Assembly: GCF_001942465.1 (NCBI RefSeq)
Contig: NZ_MKJY01000066.1
Coordinates: 1-64,000 of the forward strand
DNA: 64,000 bases
Origin: Actinomadura sp. CNU-125
Lineage (GTDB): Bacteria > Actinomycetota > Actinomycetes > Streptosporangiales > Streptosporangiaceae
Direction: 5' to 3'
Below are positions 26,567-35,300 of this stretch, piece after piece; position 1 is the first letter of the stretch, and every line of letters starts with the position of its first letter. Under the pieces are notes generated by a model. It saw only the letters and a list, made by a program, of their open reading frames with translations, did no database searches and had not been told where the DNA came from. The position numbers were made by a program, and so were the translations under genes.

Positions 26567-27136
26567 ATGCCAGCCGACCACAACCTGACGTTCCGGGCCG
26601 CCGCCCACGGGGGATCCCTCACCCACGCCTTCGTGGACTACGGACGTACGCTCACCGACCCGGCCGACCCGGTCGATCTCGACCTGTGCATGCGGCCGGT
26701 AACCCCCGCCGCCCGCACCAGCATGCGAGCGGCCGCCGACGCGGGCGTGACCCTGGCCCTGCTGTCCAACACCGGCCCCGGTCAGGACCGCCGCCGAGCA
26801 CTCCAAGCCGCTGGCATCGCGGACCTGTTCGGCGACCGGGTCTATCTCAGCCACGAGCTAGGTATCTCCAAGCCGGACCGTGTCGTCTTCGAGTACGTCC
26901 TCACCGATCTGGGCGTCGACCCGGAGCAGGCCCTGTCGGTCGGCAACAACATCGACAACGACATCAGCCCCGCGGTGCAGCTCGGTATGCGCGCGGTGTT
27001 CATCAGCCGCTGGCAGCTCGGGAAGTGTTTTCCCGGCATGACCTGGATCAGCAGCATCGCCGCCCTCCCGGTCCTGCTCACGGGCAAGCCCGCCGAGCCC
27101 CCGTCCACGCCGCACCCGGGAGGAGGCGCCGCATGA
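26567..27136 (+). CDS. HAD-like hydrolase
   Basis: 189 residues from ATG 26567. HAFVDYGRTLTDPADP takes the place of the usual D-x-D-x-T motif: the first Asp is kept but the second is Gly. TLALLSNTGPGQDRRRALQA is motif II (S-N), then K-P in LGISKPDRVVFEYVLTDLG and ALSVGNNIDNDISPAVQLGM as motif IV (normally G-D-x-x-x-x-D, here G-N). Two catalytic positions are therefore altered, so activity may be reduced or changed. It overlaps the next start by ATGA, forming one unit with the EEP gene. Confidence 0.75.
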   Translation: MPADHNLTFRAAAHGGSLTHAFVDYGRTLTDPADPVDLDLCMRPVTPAARTSMRAAADAGVTLALLSNTGPGQDRRRALQAAGIADLFGDRVYLSHELGISKPDRVVFEYVLTDLGVDPEQALSVGNNIDNDISPAVQLGMRAVFISRWQLGKCFPGMTWISSIAALPVLLTGKPAEPPSTPHPGGGAA

Positions 27137-27908
27137 ACACCCCGGTCACCCTGCGGGGCTGCACGTACAACCTCCGCAACGGCGGACTGGACGGCCACTT
27201 CGGAGACGACACACGCCTGCTGCTTCAGGTCGAACTGCTGCGGAGCCTGCACCTGGACCTGATCGGGCTGCAGGAGGCCAAATGGGGTGAGCACGGCCGG
27301 TCCCGGCTGGAGGACGTCGCCGATCGTCTCGGCATGACGTGGGCGGACCTGGTCCCCTCGAATTTCCACGGCTGCGACATCGCCGTCCTCGTCCGCGAAA
27401 CCGACCGGGTGAAGGTGACGCGCACGCGGCACCTGACCGGGCCGCCGTTCGTCCACGCCCATGCCGACGTTGAGCTCACGGTCGCCGGCCGGGGCCGATC
27501 CGCTTCATGGTCGGCCATGCCGCGCCGTCGTCGCCGACCAGTCGCTTGACCGAGGCCGAGCTCGTCGGTGTGTACCGAAACCTGAACGTCATCTACGTCG
27601 CCGACTTCAACGCCGCCGCGGCGGGCGAGAAGCCCGACACCAACGGCCTCGACCCGCACCGCGCCGCCCGCAAGAGCGACGACCGTCCCGCCCGGGAACT
27701 CGACCTGTCCGGATTCACCGACGTTGGCGCCCACATGACCGACCCCACCCCGACCGTCGGCCACACTCGCGACGACCCGCTCAAGGTCCGCTGCGACCGT
27801 CAGCACACCACCCTGCCGCACGAGGCGATCACCGGCTACGGCGTCGTCGTCGCGGCAGACGACCTCTCCGATCACCGCCCCGTCTGGGCCGAATACACCC
27901 TCGAATAA
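27133..27908 (+). CDS. endonuclease/exonuclease/phosphatase (EEP) family protein (one frameshift)
   Basis: ATG at 27133. TLRGCTYNLRNGG (with the motif-1 Asn), LLRSLHLDLIGLQEAKWGE (the Q-E metal ligand) and GCDIAVLVRET are the EEP fold opening. Near 27500 the frame changes to VIYVADFNAAAAGEKPDTNG (a D-F-N active-site motif) and ends with DDLSDHRPVWAEYTLE, containing the terminal S-D-H. All core motifs are present across the two frames, so an enzyme of about 257 residues is likely. Substrate unknown: nucleic acid, nucleotide or inositol/phospholipid phosphate esters are possible. Confidence 0.78.
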
Positions 27909-28045
27909 TCCCTGGCCAGACGAGTAGAGCCGAGCTATGCGGCGCCCTCCCGTCTGCCGCACGGCCCATGAACCCGCGATCCCAGCGCCGACGGCGCGCG
28001 TCCTGGGACCGCGGCCCACACCGATGGAGCGCGCCGGAGGTTCAC

Positions 28046-28905
28046 ATGACCATCACGACCCACAACCCCCAGACGACGGCCACCCCCCGACTGCTGTGGC
28101 TCGACCTCACCCGAAAGTGCCAGCTGAACTGCACCCACTGCTACAACGGCTCCGGCCCCGACGGCGGCCACGGGCCCCTGACCGGCGACGACTGGACCGC
28201 CGTCCTCGATCAGGCCGCCGCCAGCGGCTTCCGGCGCGTCCAGCTCATCGGCGGGGAGCCCACCCTGCACCCGTTCGCCGCCGACCTGGTCGAGCACTCT
28301 CTCACCCTCGGGTTGCACGTCGAGGTGTACACCAACCTCGTCCACGTCCCCGACCGCTGGTGGAGCCTGTTCCGGCGGGACGGCGTCAGCATCGCCACCT
28401 CCTACTATTCCGACCGGGCCGACGAGCACGACGCCGTCACCGGCCGCCGCACCCACGCCCGTACCCGCGCCAACATCGCCAAGGCGGTCCTGCTGGCGTC
28501 CCCCTGCGGGCCGGGATCATCACGTTCCCCGGTGAGGCGGGCGGGGCCGCCGCGCGGGCGGCGCGCCGCGACCTGGAGGACCTCGGCGTCACCAGCATCC
28601 GGGCCGACGCTGTCCGGCCCTTCGGCCGCGCCGCCGACGCCCCGCCCGACCGGTCCGGGCTGTGCGGCCGATGCGGCGACGGGCGCGCCTCCATCGGCCC
28701 GGACGGCACCGTCTCCCCGTGCGTGTTCTCCACCTGGATGGGTGTAGGCGACGTCCACGAGGCGTCCCTGGCCGATATCCTCGGCGGCGCCGCGATGGCC
28801 GACGCCGCCGCTTCCATCCGGGCCGTGGCGCAGGACGGAGGCTGCGACCCCGACCAGGAATGCAGCCCGGGAGTACCGGGCAGCGGATGCAACCCGAGGA
28901 CCTGA
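28046..28905 (+). CDS. radical SAM protein with short SPASM-like C terminus (one frameshift)
   Basis: ATG at 28046 after GGAGGTTCAC. WLDLTRKCQLNCTHCYNGSG holds C-x3-C-x2-C for the 4Fe-4S/SAM cluster, and RVQLIGGEPTLHP holds the GGE motif. Near 28500 the frame changes: AGIITFPGEAGGAAARAA, VTSIRADAVRPFGRAAD, then LCGRCGDGRASIGPDGTVSP and CVFSTWMGVGDVHEASL, a typical SPASM-type auxiliary cluster region. A Cys-rich tail (CDPDQECSPGVPGSGC) may bind a further cluster. About 286 residues. No precursor peptide was found nearby. The APH-like kinase starts five bases downstream. Confidence 0.82.
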
Positions 28906-28909
28906 TCCG

Positions 28910-29713
28910 ATGACCTCTCCCCTTCCCGGGGCCAGCTTCACCGAGCTGATCCGCCCGCACACCGGTGCCATCACCGCCGTCCGGGCCACCGGGGCCGGGC
29001 ACACCTCCGACGTCACCGCCGTGGTCGACGGCACGGCCGGGCGGTTCTTCGTCAAGGCGGTCCGCCACCGGCCGGGCGGACGCTTGGAGTCGCTGACCCG
29101 GGAAGGGATGATCAACCCGTTCGTCCAGCCGATCTCACCCCGCGTGCTGTGGCGCGCCGACAACGACGACTGGGCCGTGCTGGGATTCGAGTACGTGCAA
29201 GGCCGTCACGCCGACATCGCGCCCGGCTCCCGCGACCTGCCGCACTTGGTCGACGTCCTGAACCGGATCGCCGTGCTGGCGCTCCCCGAGATCGCCGCCG
29301 ACTGGCCGGAAACACGGTGGGACCGCTACACCGACGGGCCTGGCCTGCTGCGCGGCGACGCGCTGCTGTACACCGACGTCCACCCCGGCAACATCCTCAT
29401 CGGCGATCACGCCACCTGGGCGGTCGACTGGGCATGGCCTACCCGCGGCGCGGCCTGGATCGACCCGGCCCTGCTCGTCCTGCAGCTCGTCGCCGCCGGC
29501 CACACCGCCGCCGCAGCGGAGAGCCTGGCGGCGGGCTGCACCGCCTGGCGCGACGCCGACCCCGAAGCGGTGGACGCGTTCGCGGTCGCCACCATACGGA
29601 TGTACGCGGGGGCCGCCGGGCGCAACCCGGACGCTTCATGGCTCGCCGCGATGGCGTCCGCAGCCCGCGTATGGGGTGACCACCGAAACGCCACTCGGCG
29701 CCCTCGCCGTTGA
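28910..29713 (+). CDS. aminoglycoside-phosphotransferase-like kinase
   Basis: 267 residues from ATG 28910. RFFVKAVRH carries the ATP-binding Lys, LLYTDVHPGNILIGDHATWA is the catalytic loop (D-x-H-x-x-N) and VDWAWP replaces the metal-binding I-D-W-E. The fold belongs to the APH/choline-kinase group; the low similarity in the substrate region does not point to drug resistance. It is likely co-transcribed with the radical SAM gene and would phosphorylate a small molecule or antibiotic-like metabolite. Intact; ends about 50 bases before the convergent regulator. Confidence 0.82.
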   Translation: MTSPLPGASFTELIRPHTGAITAVRATGAGHTSDVTAVVDGTAGRFFVKAVRHRPGGRLESLTREGMINPFVQPISPRVLWRADNDDWAVLGFEYVQGRHADIAPGSRDLPHLVDVLNRIAVLALPEIAADWPETRWDRYTDGPGLLRGDALLYTDVHPGNILIGDHATWAVDWAWPTRGAAWIDPALLVLQLVAAGHTAAAAESLAAGCTAWRDADPEAVDAFAVATIRMYAGAAGRNPDASWLAAMASAARVWGDHRNATRRPRR

Positions 29714-29761
29714 GCCGCGCCCGGCGCCCGCCGGGCCTCACCGAGGTCGGAAGGGTGAGCG

Positions 29762-31114
29762 TTAGACCGCTGGTGAAGTGGCCCCGGCGAGAATCCGGTC
29801 CGCTTTTCCGATGAGCGGGTCGGATCGATGCGGGGCCCACCCACTGCGGATCTGGGTCAGGGTTCGCCTGGCCCGCTGAGACGACACCCCCGCGAGGTCG
29901 TCCGAGATATCGAGTACCGTCCGGGCGGCGTCGTCGGGTCGACGTTGACGGAGCTGGACGTGGGCGAGACGTGCGCCGATCAGCACCCGGGCGCGCCGCT
30001 CGACGGGACGGCGCGTCCTCACCGAGTCGGCGTAGTGAGTCTCGGCGCCGGACAGGTCCCCGAGTTGAGTCAGCGTGAGCCCGACCTGGTGGGCGAACGA
30101 CTCGCGGCGGTAATTGCCGACCCATTCGCATTGGGGGCGTGAGTCGGCGTGTTCGAGTTCGGTTTCGGCAGTGCGCAGGAGTGCGTGGGCCCGGTGGCGG
30201 TCCTGGTCGGCCGCGGCGAGCGTTTCGGCGCACATCCCGGTGATCCAGGCACGGGTCCTCGCGGGCGACCCGTTCTTCACCCCCGCCGCGGCGGCGTCGG
30301 CGAGGTCGCGCGCTTGACGGTTGTGGCCCAGTTCCACGGCCTGGACGGCCAGGCTTCGCAGGGCGGTCGCGCGCATCACCTGGTCCCCGGCCTCGTCCGC
30401 GAGACGGACGGCCTGGATGTAGTACCGCTGGGCCAGGCCGGTGCGCAGGGTGTCGGCCGCCATCCAGCCCGCCAGATACGACAGTTCGGCCGCGGCGACG
30501 AACAGGCCGGGGCGCGCGGTCCCGGTGGTGCCGCGCAGCAGCGGCGCTACGTCTGCGGTCAGGTAGGCGGCTACGACGGTACGGGCGTGGCCTCCGCCGT
30601 ACAGGTCGTCGAGGTCGCTGAAGGCGCGGGTGGTCTGGCGGATCCGGTCGATGTCGCTGTTTCCGCCACGGCGCGCGCCTGCGGTCCGGGCGTGGGCGTC
30701 CCGGGGATGTCCGGGCAGTGCTGCGGCTGCCAGTGAGTACAGGCCGGCCGTGAGAGCGGTGCGGCGGTTGAGCATGTCGTCCCGTCCTAGGTGGGTGATC
30801 CAGACGACGGGGTCGCCGCGCCAGGGATCCTCGGAGACCGTGAACGCAGTCTCGGGCCAGCCGAGGTCGGCTGCGGTCACCGGACGGTCCAGCAGCCGTG
30901 AGAACGCCTCGCAGGACGCTGCCATCGTCTCCTGTTGCGGTGTCGCCCCATTGAGCCATTTACCCAGCGAGGCGGCGGTGCAGCGCAGTTCGGCGCCGCT
31001 CTCTTCCGCCACCCGGTTGATCACGCGGGCGATGGAGGCGTAGGTGTGGCCGGTTCGCCCGATGGCAGTTTCCAGGGCGGTGTTGCGGACAGGGCGTGTG
31101 CGTGGCCGTGTCAT
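29762..31114 (-). CDS. HTH/TPR transcriptional regulator
   Basis: 450 residues. ATG at 31114 has AGGAGG seven bases upstream; the frame is open further up without a better site. N-terminal HTH: TGHTYASIARVINRVAEE, SLGKWLNGATPQQETMAASC. RRTALTAGLYSLAAAALPG near residue 150 is a hydrophobic hinge found in many such regulators. TPR-like repeats follow (FVAAAELSYLAGWMAADTLR, AVQAVELGHNRQARDLADAA, VLIGARLAHVQLRQRRPDDA). Second regulator of this plan in the window, convergent with the kinase gene and divergent from the sulfotransferase gene, so it probably controls one or both. Confidence 0.85.
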   Translation of the reverse strand: MTRPRTRPVRNTALETAIGRTGHTYASIARVINRVAEESGAELRCTAASLGKWLNGATPQQETMAASCEAFSRLLDRPVTAADLGWPETAFTVSEDPWRGDPVVWITHLGRDDMLNRRTALTAGLYSLAAAALPGHPRDAHARTAGARRGGNSDIDRIRQTTRAFSDLDDLYGGGHARTVVAAYLTADVAPLLRGTTGTARPGLFVAAAELSYLAGWMAADTLRTGLAQRYYIQAVRLADEAGDQVMRATALRSLAVQAVELGHNRQARDLADAAAAGVKNGSPARTRAWITGMCAETLAAADQDRHRAHALLRTAETELEHADSRPQCEWVGNYRRESFAHQVGLTLTQLGDLSGAETHYADSVRTRRPVERRARVLIGARLAHVQLRQRRPDDAARTVLDISDDLAGVSSQRARRTLTQIRSGWAPHRSDPLIGKADRILAGATSPAV

Positions 31115-31314
31115 CACGCGCCTCCTCGCGCACCCGGGAGCTTCCTTCTCAACACCCAGAATCCCCTCTGCCCGAGCGCTGAGCAATACAAAGAAAAATG
31201 AGGAAAACGAAGCAAAACCCGTTCCTCTGTCGATCTTGAAGAGCTTGTTCTTTCCTGGTGGGCATCCCGTCGAAAGGCGGGCGCCGATATCCGCCTTCAT
31301 CTGGAAAGACCGCC

Positions 31315-33570
31315 ATGAAACCCACCTCAATGGACCTGTGTCACCAGATCGCTGTACACCTGTCCCGGACCCGGGCCGCGGCCGACGACGAACTGCTGCC
31401 CCCGCTCCTGCTGCTGGGCACCAGCGAACGCGTCGGCTCCAACTGGCTGTCGGACACGCTGCGCCCGCTCATGGATCAGCACAATGAACCGCTCCGCCAG
31501 CAGCTCGCCCCCACCAACCCCCTGTCGGCGCTCACCACGCCCCCTGTACCACTCAGCCACGCCACGCGGCGGCTCGCGCCGCTGGGCCGGTACTGGCTGA
31601 CGGCGTTCACCATCGGCAAGCACACACCGACCCGGCAGGTCATCAAGGAGACCAACCTGCTGTTCGCGCTGCCGAACCTGCTCGGCCTGTTCCCCGACTC
31701 CCCCGTGGCGGTCCTGACCCGCAGCCCGCTCGGGGTCGCCGACTCGTTCCACCGCGGCGACCTGTTCCGCCGCTGGAACTACCCGGCCCGTTACCGGCAG
31801 ATTACCGGCGCCGCCCGCAGCGGCCCCTACCGCGCATTAGTTCCCGACGACGACCCGCCCGACCTGGTGGCCCTGGTGCGGCTGCAGGTCCTCAATACGC
31901 TGCTGCTGGCCACCGCACTCGCCGGCGACCGGCACGCGGTCCAGATCAGGTACGAGACGTCGGTGCTCGACCGCACCACCACGTGGAGGACCCTGACGGA
32001 CCTCGTCCCCGAACTCCCCGCCACGGCGCCGTCCGGCGGCACCGAGCAGACCGACACCGCCGCCGGCGCGCCCGAGCAGGACTTCGCCACCACCGGCACC
32101 AAAACCCGGCTGATGGCGCACCTCACCGCCCGCGACGCCAACCTGATCCAGGCCACCACCGCCGACTGCCTGACCGCCGCCCGCAACATCGCCGACGCCT
32201 CGATCGTGGCGACGGTGGCGGGCTGGCTCACCGGCGCCCACCTCTACACTCTCGCGGCCCTGCCCCGGGCCACCGCACGCCGCCGCCGTGACCAGGCAGC
32301 CCCACGTCCCGACGGGACGGTCCCATTGCGTTTCGTCGAGCGGGCCGGGACCAGGTGGCGCAACCTGCTGGTGGCCAACGCCGAATACGCCGCGTTCCTC
32401 AACGAGCTTCACGCCGCCGGACTCCCCAACCTCCACCACGGCGCCTACCTGCTGGCTTGCCCGATGCCGCACGAACGCGGCGGGCGCCTGCACCACGACC
32501 CGGCCACGTGCCACTGGACGGTCAGCCCCGGCTATGAGCAGTACCCCGCTTACTGGGTGACCTGGATCGGCGCCGCCGCGTTCGCCGCCCGTCACGGCGC
32601 CGCGCTCCCCACCCGCGTCGAGCTGCTCACCGCGGCGGCCCACTGCGGGCGGCTCGACCTGCTCCCCGGCACGACGCAGCCGCGCAACACCGGCTACCGG
32701 TGCGGGGACGTCACGCCGGTCGCCGAACCTGGCCGCCGCGCCGACTCCGTCCACCACCTGATCGGCAACCTGCAGGTGTGGTGTGCCGACGGCCCCAACG
32801 TCGCGCCCGGCCCTGCCGTGCGGTGGCTGCACGGCGCCGCCTGGAACACCCCTGGCACCCCGCGGGAGGTCCACCGGCCCCGGCACCGGCACCTCACCGG
32901 GGCTTCCCGCGGCGTAGGGATCCGGCTGGTCGCCCGCCCCGGCCTGACCGCCGTTCCACCCGAGCGGATCGCCGCGGCACTCTCGGCATGGATCGCCGAC
33001 CTGGACACCGACGAGCCGTTGCACTTGGCCGACGAGCGGCTCATCGCCGCCCTCACCGGTCTGCCCGCACAACGGCCCGCCCACGTCTCACAGGCCGATG
33101 GCCGCCTTGGGGCCCATGTAAGACCCGGCACCGGGCCAACCGTCCCGCGCCAGCTCGACGAACCGGTCACTGAACCCCAGCTCAGCAAGCTTGGCCAACG
33201 CGACGAACTCGACGCCGCGGATCGGGCGGGTGTCGGCACCGGCCTCGACGTCCCCGACGACGCCGCCGACCCGGCGCGCCTCGAACGTCATGTGCACGAC
33301 ATGGGTGCCGCCGCCGGGCAGGTGGTCACAGACGTACAGCAGCCGGCCCGGTTCGACGTCCAGGCCAGTCTCCTCCCGCACCTCCCGGACGAGCGCGTCG
33401 GCGAGCGGCTCCCCATGCTCGACCTTCCCACCCGGAAGCGACCAGGCCCGCCCGGTGTCGGTGTCCTGATCCAGCAACAGGATCCGGCCGTCCTCGATGA
33501 CGACGGCAGTAACTCTGACAGCGATGCGTGCGCCCATCCGCGCACCGTATCCCGTAGGAAGGGCCGGTGA
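31315..33570 (+). CDS. sulfotransferase domain fused to a formylglycine-generating-enzyme-like domain
   Basis: ATG at 31315 after GGAAAGACCGCC. Residues 1-280: sulfotransferase fold with PLLLLGTSERVGSNWLSDTL as PAPS-binding loop, VAVLTRSPLGVADSFHRGDL as the 3'-phosphate site (R-x-P) and LVALVRLQVLNTLLL. Residues about 360-560: SUMF1/FGE-type lectin-like domain with LPNLHHGAYLLACPMP, YPAYWVTWIGAAAFAARHGA, GNLQVWCADGPN, WLHGAAWNTP and GVGIRLVARP. FGE converts Cys to formylglycine in sulfatases; a link to a sulfotransferase in one chain is unusual. The frame stays open to 33570, but from about 33085 it runs antisense through the NUDIX gene, so the real end may be near 33085. Confidence 0.65.
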   Translation: MKPTSMDLCHQIAVHLSRTRAAADDELLPPLLLLGTSERVGSNWLSDTLRPLMDQHNEPLRQQLAPTNPLSALTTPPVPLSHATRRLAPLGRYWLTAFTIGKHTPTRQVIKETNLLFALPNLLGLFPDSPVAVLTRSPLGVADSFHRGDLFRRWNYPARYRQITGAARSGPYRALVPDDDPPDLVALVRLQVLNTLLLATALAGDRHAVQIRYETSVLDRTTTWRTLTDLVPELPATAPSGGTEQTDTAAGAPEQDFATTGTKTRLMAHLTARDANLIQATTADCLTAARNIADASIVATVAGWLTGAHLYTLAALPRATARRRRDQAAPRPDGTVPLRFVERAGTRWRNLLVANAEYAAFLNELHAAGLPNLHHGAYLLACPMPHERGGRLHHDPATCHWTVSPGYEQYPAYWVTWIGAAAFAARHGAALPTRVELLTAAAHCGRLDLLPGTTQPRNTGYRCGDVTPVAEPGRRADSVHHLIGNLQVWCADGPNVAPGPAVRWLHGAAWNTPGTPREVHRPRHRHLTGASRGVGIRLVARPGLTAVPPERIAAALSAWIADLDTDEPLHLADERLIAALTGLPAQRPAHVSQADGRLGAHVRPGTGPTVPRQLDEPVTEPQLSKLGQRDELDAADRAGVGTGLDVPDDAADPARLERHVHDMGAAAGQVVTDVQQPARFDVQASLLPHLPDERVGERLPMLDLPTRKRPGPPGVGVLIQQQDPAVLDDDGSNSDSDACAHPRTVSRRKGR
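33088..33537 (-). CDS. NUDIX hydrolase
   Basis: 149 residues. The NUDIX box GGKVEHGEPLADALVREV with REETGLDV is complete (G-x5-E-x7-R-E-x2-E-E). Opens MGARIAVRVTAVVIEDGRIL, LLDQDTDTGRAWSLPGG. Hydrolyses a nucleoside diphosphate linked to an unknown group. It is read on the opposite strand through the 3' part of the sulfotransferase frame and divergent from the nucleotidyltransferase gene starting at 33567, which leaves only about 29 bases for two promoters. A NUDIX enzyme next to a sugar nucleotidyltransferase suggests control of a nucleotide-sugar pool. Confidence 0.88.
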   Translation of the reverse strand: MGARIAVRVTAVVIEDGRILLLDQDTDTGRAWSLPGGKVEHGEPLADALVREVREETGLDVEPGRLLYVCDHLPGGGTHVVHMTFEARRVGGVVGDVEAGADTRPIRGVEFVALAKLAELGFSDRFVELARDGWPGAGSYMGPKAAIGL

Positions 33571-34388
33571 CCGGGGAACAGCCCGCGCACGTGGTGATCG
33601 CTGCGGGCGGCCTGGGCACCCGCGTCGCCCACTGGTCCCGCTACCTGCCCAAGGAGTACCTCCCGGTCGACGGGCGTCCAGGAATCGTCCACGTCCTGGA
33701 GGAGGCCGCCGACCTCGGTCCCGCCCACGCGGTGGTCGTCTACCACCCGTACTACGAGAACTTCGCGGCCTGGGCCCGCCAGACCCTCACCGCCGACGGA
33801 CATGCCCGCTACATGAACGCCGCTCACCGGCCGCCAATGGGCGCCCGTCACCAGCCAGGAGCCGACCGACTCCGCGTCGACCTCGTGCCGCAGCGCGGCC
33901 CCTACGGCGACCTCACCTCCGTGTTCAACGCCGCCGACCACCTCGGCGACCCCGACGAGTTGTACGTCGCCTTCAGCGACAATCTCTACCCCGGTGCTCA
34001 CGCCCTGCGCCAGCTCCGCGACCGGCGCCCGGCCCCCTGCGTCCTGGTGCGTCCCTACCGGCCCGATCTCGCCAAGTCCAGAGGCGTGATCATCACCGAC
34101 GGCCACCGCATGATCGGCCTCGAGGAGAAACCCGACGCCAAGACCGCCAGTCGCCTGGAACAGCAGTACGGCGCCCGAAATTTGCTGCTGCTCGAAGGGC
34201 GGATCCGCATCACCCGTGATTTCGTCCACTACGCACGACACCATCACGCCACCGCGAACTCGGAACCCAAGCTCGCCCTCACCCTCGCCGACTACGCCAA
34301 GAGCCATTCAGTCGGCGTGGTCGTCACGAACCATCCCGTGATCGACCTCGGTGCACCTACCGCGCCATCGCTTCTCACCACCCAATGA
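33567..34388 (+). CDS. sugar-phosphate nucleotidyltransferase (GalU/RmlA-like)
   Basis: 273 residues from GTG 33567 after GGAAGGGCCG. HVVIAAGGLGTRVAHWSRYL then PKEYLPVDGRPGI gives the G-G-x-G-T-R nucleotide loop and the Lys that binds the sugar phosphate. ELYVAFSDNLYPG holds the metal Asp and GLEEKPDA the later E-K-P. It would join a nucleotide to a sugar-1-phosphate. The length is at the short end of GalU. Partners on the window: NUDIX, EEP and HAD genes, all acting on phosphate esters. Confidence 0.85.
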   Translation: MTGEQPAHVVIAAGGLGTRVAHWSRYLPKEYLPVDGRPGIVHVLEEAADLGPAHAVVVYHPYYENFAAWARQTLTADGHARYMNAAHRPPMGARHQPGADRLRVDLVPQRGPYGDLTSVFNAADHLGDPDELYVAFSDNLYPGAHALRQLRDRRPAPCVLVRPYRPDLAKSRGVIITDGHRMIGLEEKPDAKTASRLEQQYGARNLLLLEGRIRITRDFVHYARHHHATANSEPKLALTLADYAKSHSVGVVVTNHPVIDLGAPTAPSLLTTQ

Positions 34389-34408
34389 CGGAGCGGTCGC
34401 GTCCATCG

Positions 34409-34612
34409 TCAGCGGTTGGGGTGACCGCCTTCGGTGTGCTCCGGGATGTACCGGATCGTGGTGCGTTTCTCGTCCGCGCATCCAAGACACTGCACAGTGC
34501 GGTGACCCTGCAAAACCGCCCACGCCGAGGGACATGCGCAGGGCGACCAGCCGACCAGAACCCTCCCGGGGGCGAGATGATGCCCGAACGGGCAGGTCAG
34601 AGCACGGTCCAT
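34409..34612 (-). CDS. small zinc-ribbon-like protein
   Basis: 67 residues from ATG 34612. MDRALTCPFGHHLAPGRVLV, then WSPCACPSAWAVLQGHRTVQ and CLGCADEK: four to five Cys in C-x8-G-x-x-x...C-x-C and C-x2-C spacing plus His, a likely zinc site. I recognise this as a small protein common on actinobacterial plasmids and chromosomes (GHLLAPGRVLVGW type), with no known function. A start 13 codons upstream is possible. Confidence 0.6.
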   Translation of the reverse strand: MDRALTCPFGHHLAPGRVLVGWSPCACPSAWAVLQGHRTVQCLGCADEKRTTIRYIPEHTEGGHPNR

Positions 34613-34709
34613 GCAGCCAGGGTAGAGGCGCGTCCCGCCGCAGGTCAGCAACGGTCCAGCAGCTCGCCCATTCTGGCGGCATCAGTCAACCGGCCTCACA
34701 TCAACCAGG

Positions 34710-34721
34710 TATAGTTATAGT
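34710..34721 (+). promoter_or_regulatory. tandem -10-like element before the 34751 gene
   Basis: TATAGTTATAGT, two abutting copies of a -10-like hexamer, lies about 30 bases before the start at 34751. No clear -35 is seen. AT-rich against its surroundings, so a promoter is likely. Confidence 0.35.
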
Positions 34722-34750
34722 GTTCGTCCTAAGCGAGAGGGGTTCCGAGC

Positions 34751-35131
34751 ATGGCATCATCCGCCCGTTCCGGTAACGGAGCCGACCCGGCGCTGCTGAG
34801 GACGGAACGCGCGCTGGCCGCGTTCGACCCGGACGACGGAGCAGATCGTCTCCACCGGCTGATGACGGGGCTCCTGAACTACGCGGGTGCCGTCGACCAC
34901 CCGGCGATGCTGCTCGCCCGAGCCGTCCAGAGCTACGCGTTCGACTCCGCTGACTCGGACCCCGAGATTCCTGCGGAGGCAATGGCCGAGCAGAGGTATA
35001 CGGAGTTGGCCGGGCAGTTGATCGGAGCCCTGTGGTACCTGGCGACCCACATGCCGGACGGTGATCCAATGGAGCTGCAGGCACAGGCGCACAAGGCCCT
35101 GTCCCGCTATCTCGAGGAGGAAAACGGCTGA
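34751..35131 (+). CDS. hypothetical helical protein
   Basis: 126 residues from ATG 34751, after GAGAGGGGTTCCGAGC. Nearly all helical (LLRTERALAAFDPDDGADRL, LARAVQSYAFDSADSDPEIP, LAGQLIGALWYLATHMP, LQAQAHKALSRYLEEENG), acidic. No family recognised. It precedes the DNA-binding repeat protein on the same strand by 170 bases with nothing recognised between. Confidence 0.65.
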   Translation: MASSARSGNGADPALLRTERALAAFDPDDGADRLHRLMTGLLNYAGAVDHPAMLLARAVQSYAFDSADSDPEIPAEAMAEQRYTELAGQLIGALWYLATHMPDGDPMELQAQAHKALSRYLEEENG

Positions 35132-35300
35132 TCGGACGACGGCCGACGGACTCCCCGCAAGCAGGGTCCACAACGTCCGCCGACCGTCTGGGCCCGGTTG
35201 GCCCAGGGCACGAAGGGTGACCCGGAACCGGAGCCGTCCCGCACATTCTAAGACCGAGAAGCGGCCCTGCGCTGAACGGATCCACGCAGAGCGAGGACCC

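Noticed and set aside
27909-28045. RiPP precursor peptide before the radical SAM gene
   Set aside because: No short frame with a ribosome site and a Cys- or repeat-rich core is present here or just after the gene.
28910-29713. Aminoglycoside resistance gene
   Set aside because: Only the kinase core motifs match; nothing points to aminoglycoside binding, so a generic kinase call is safer.
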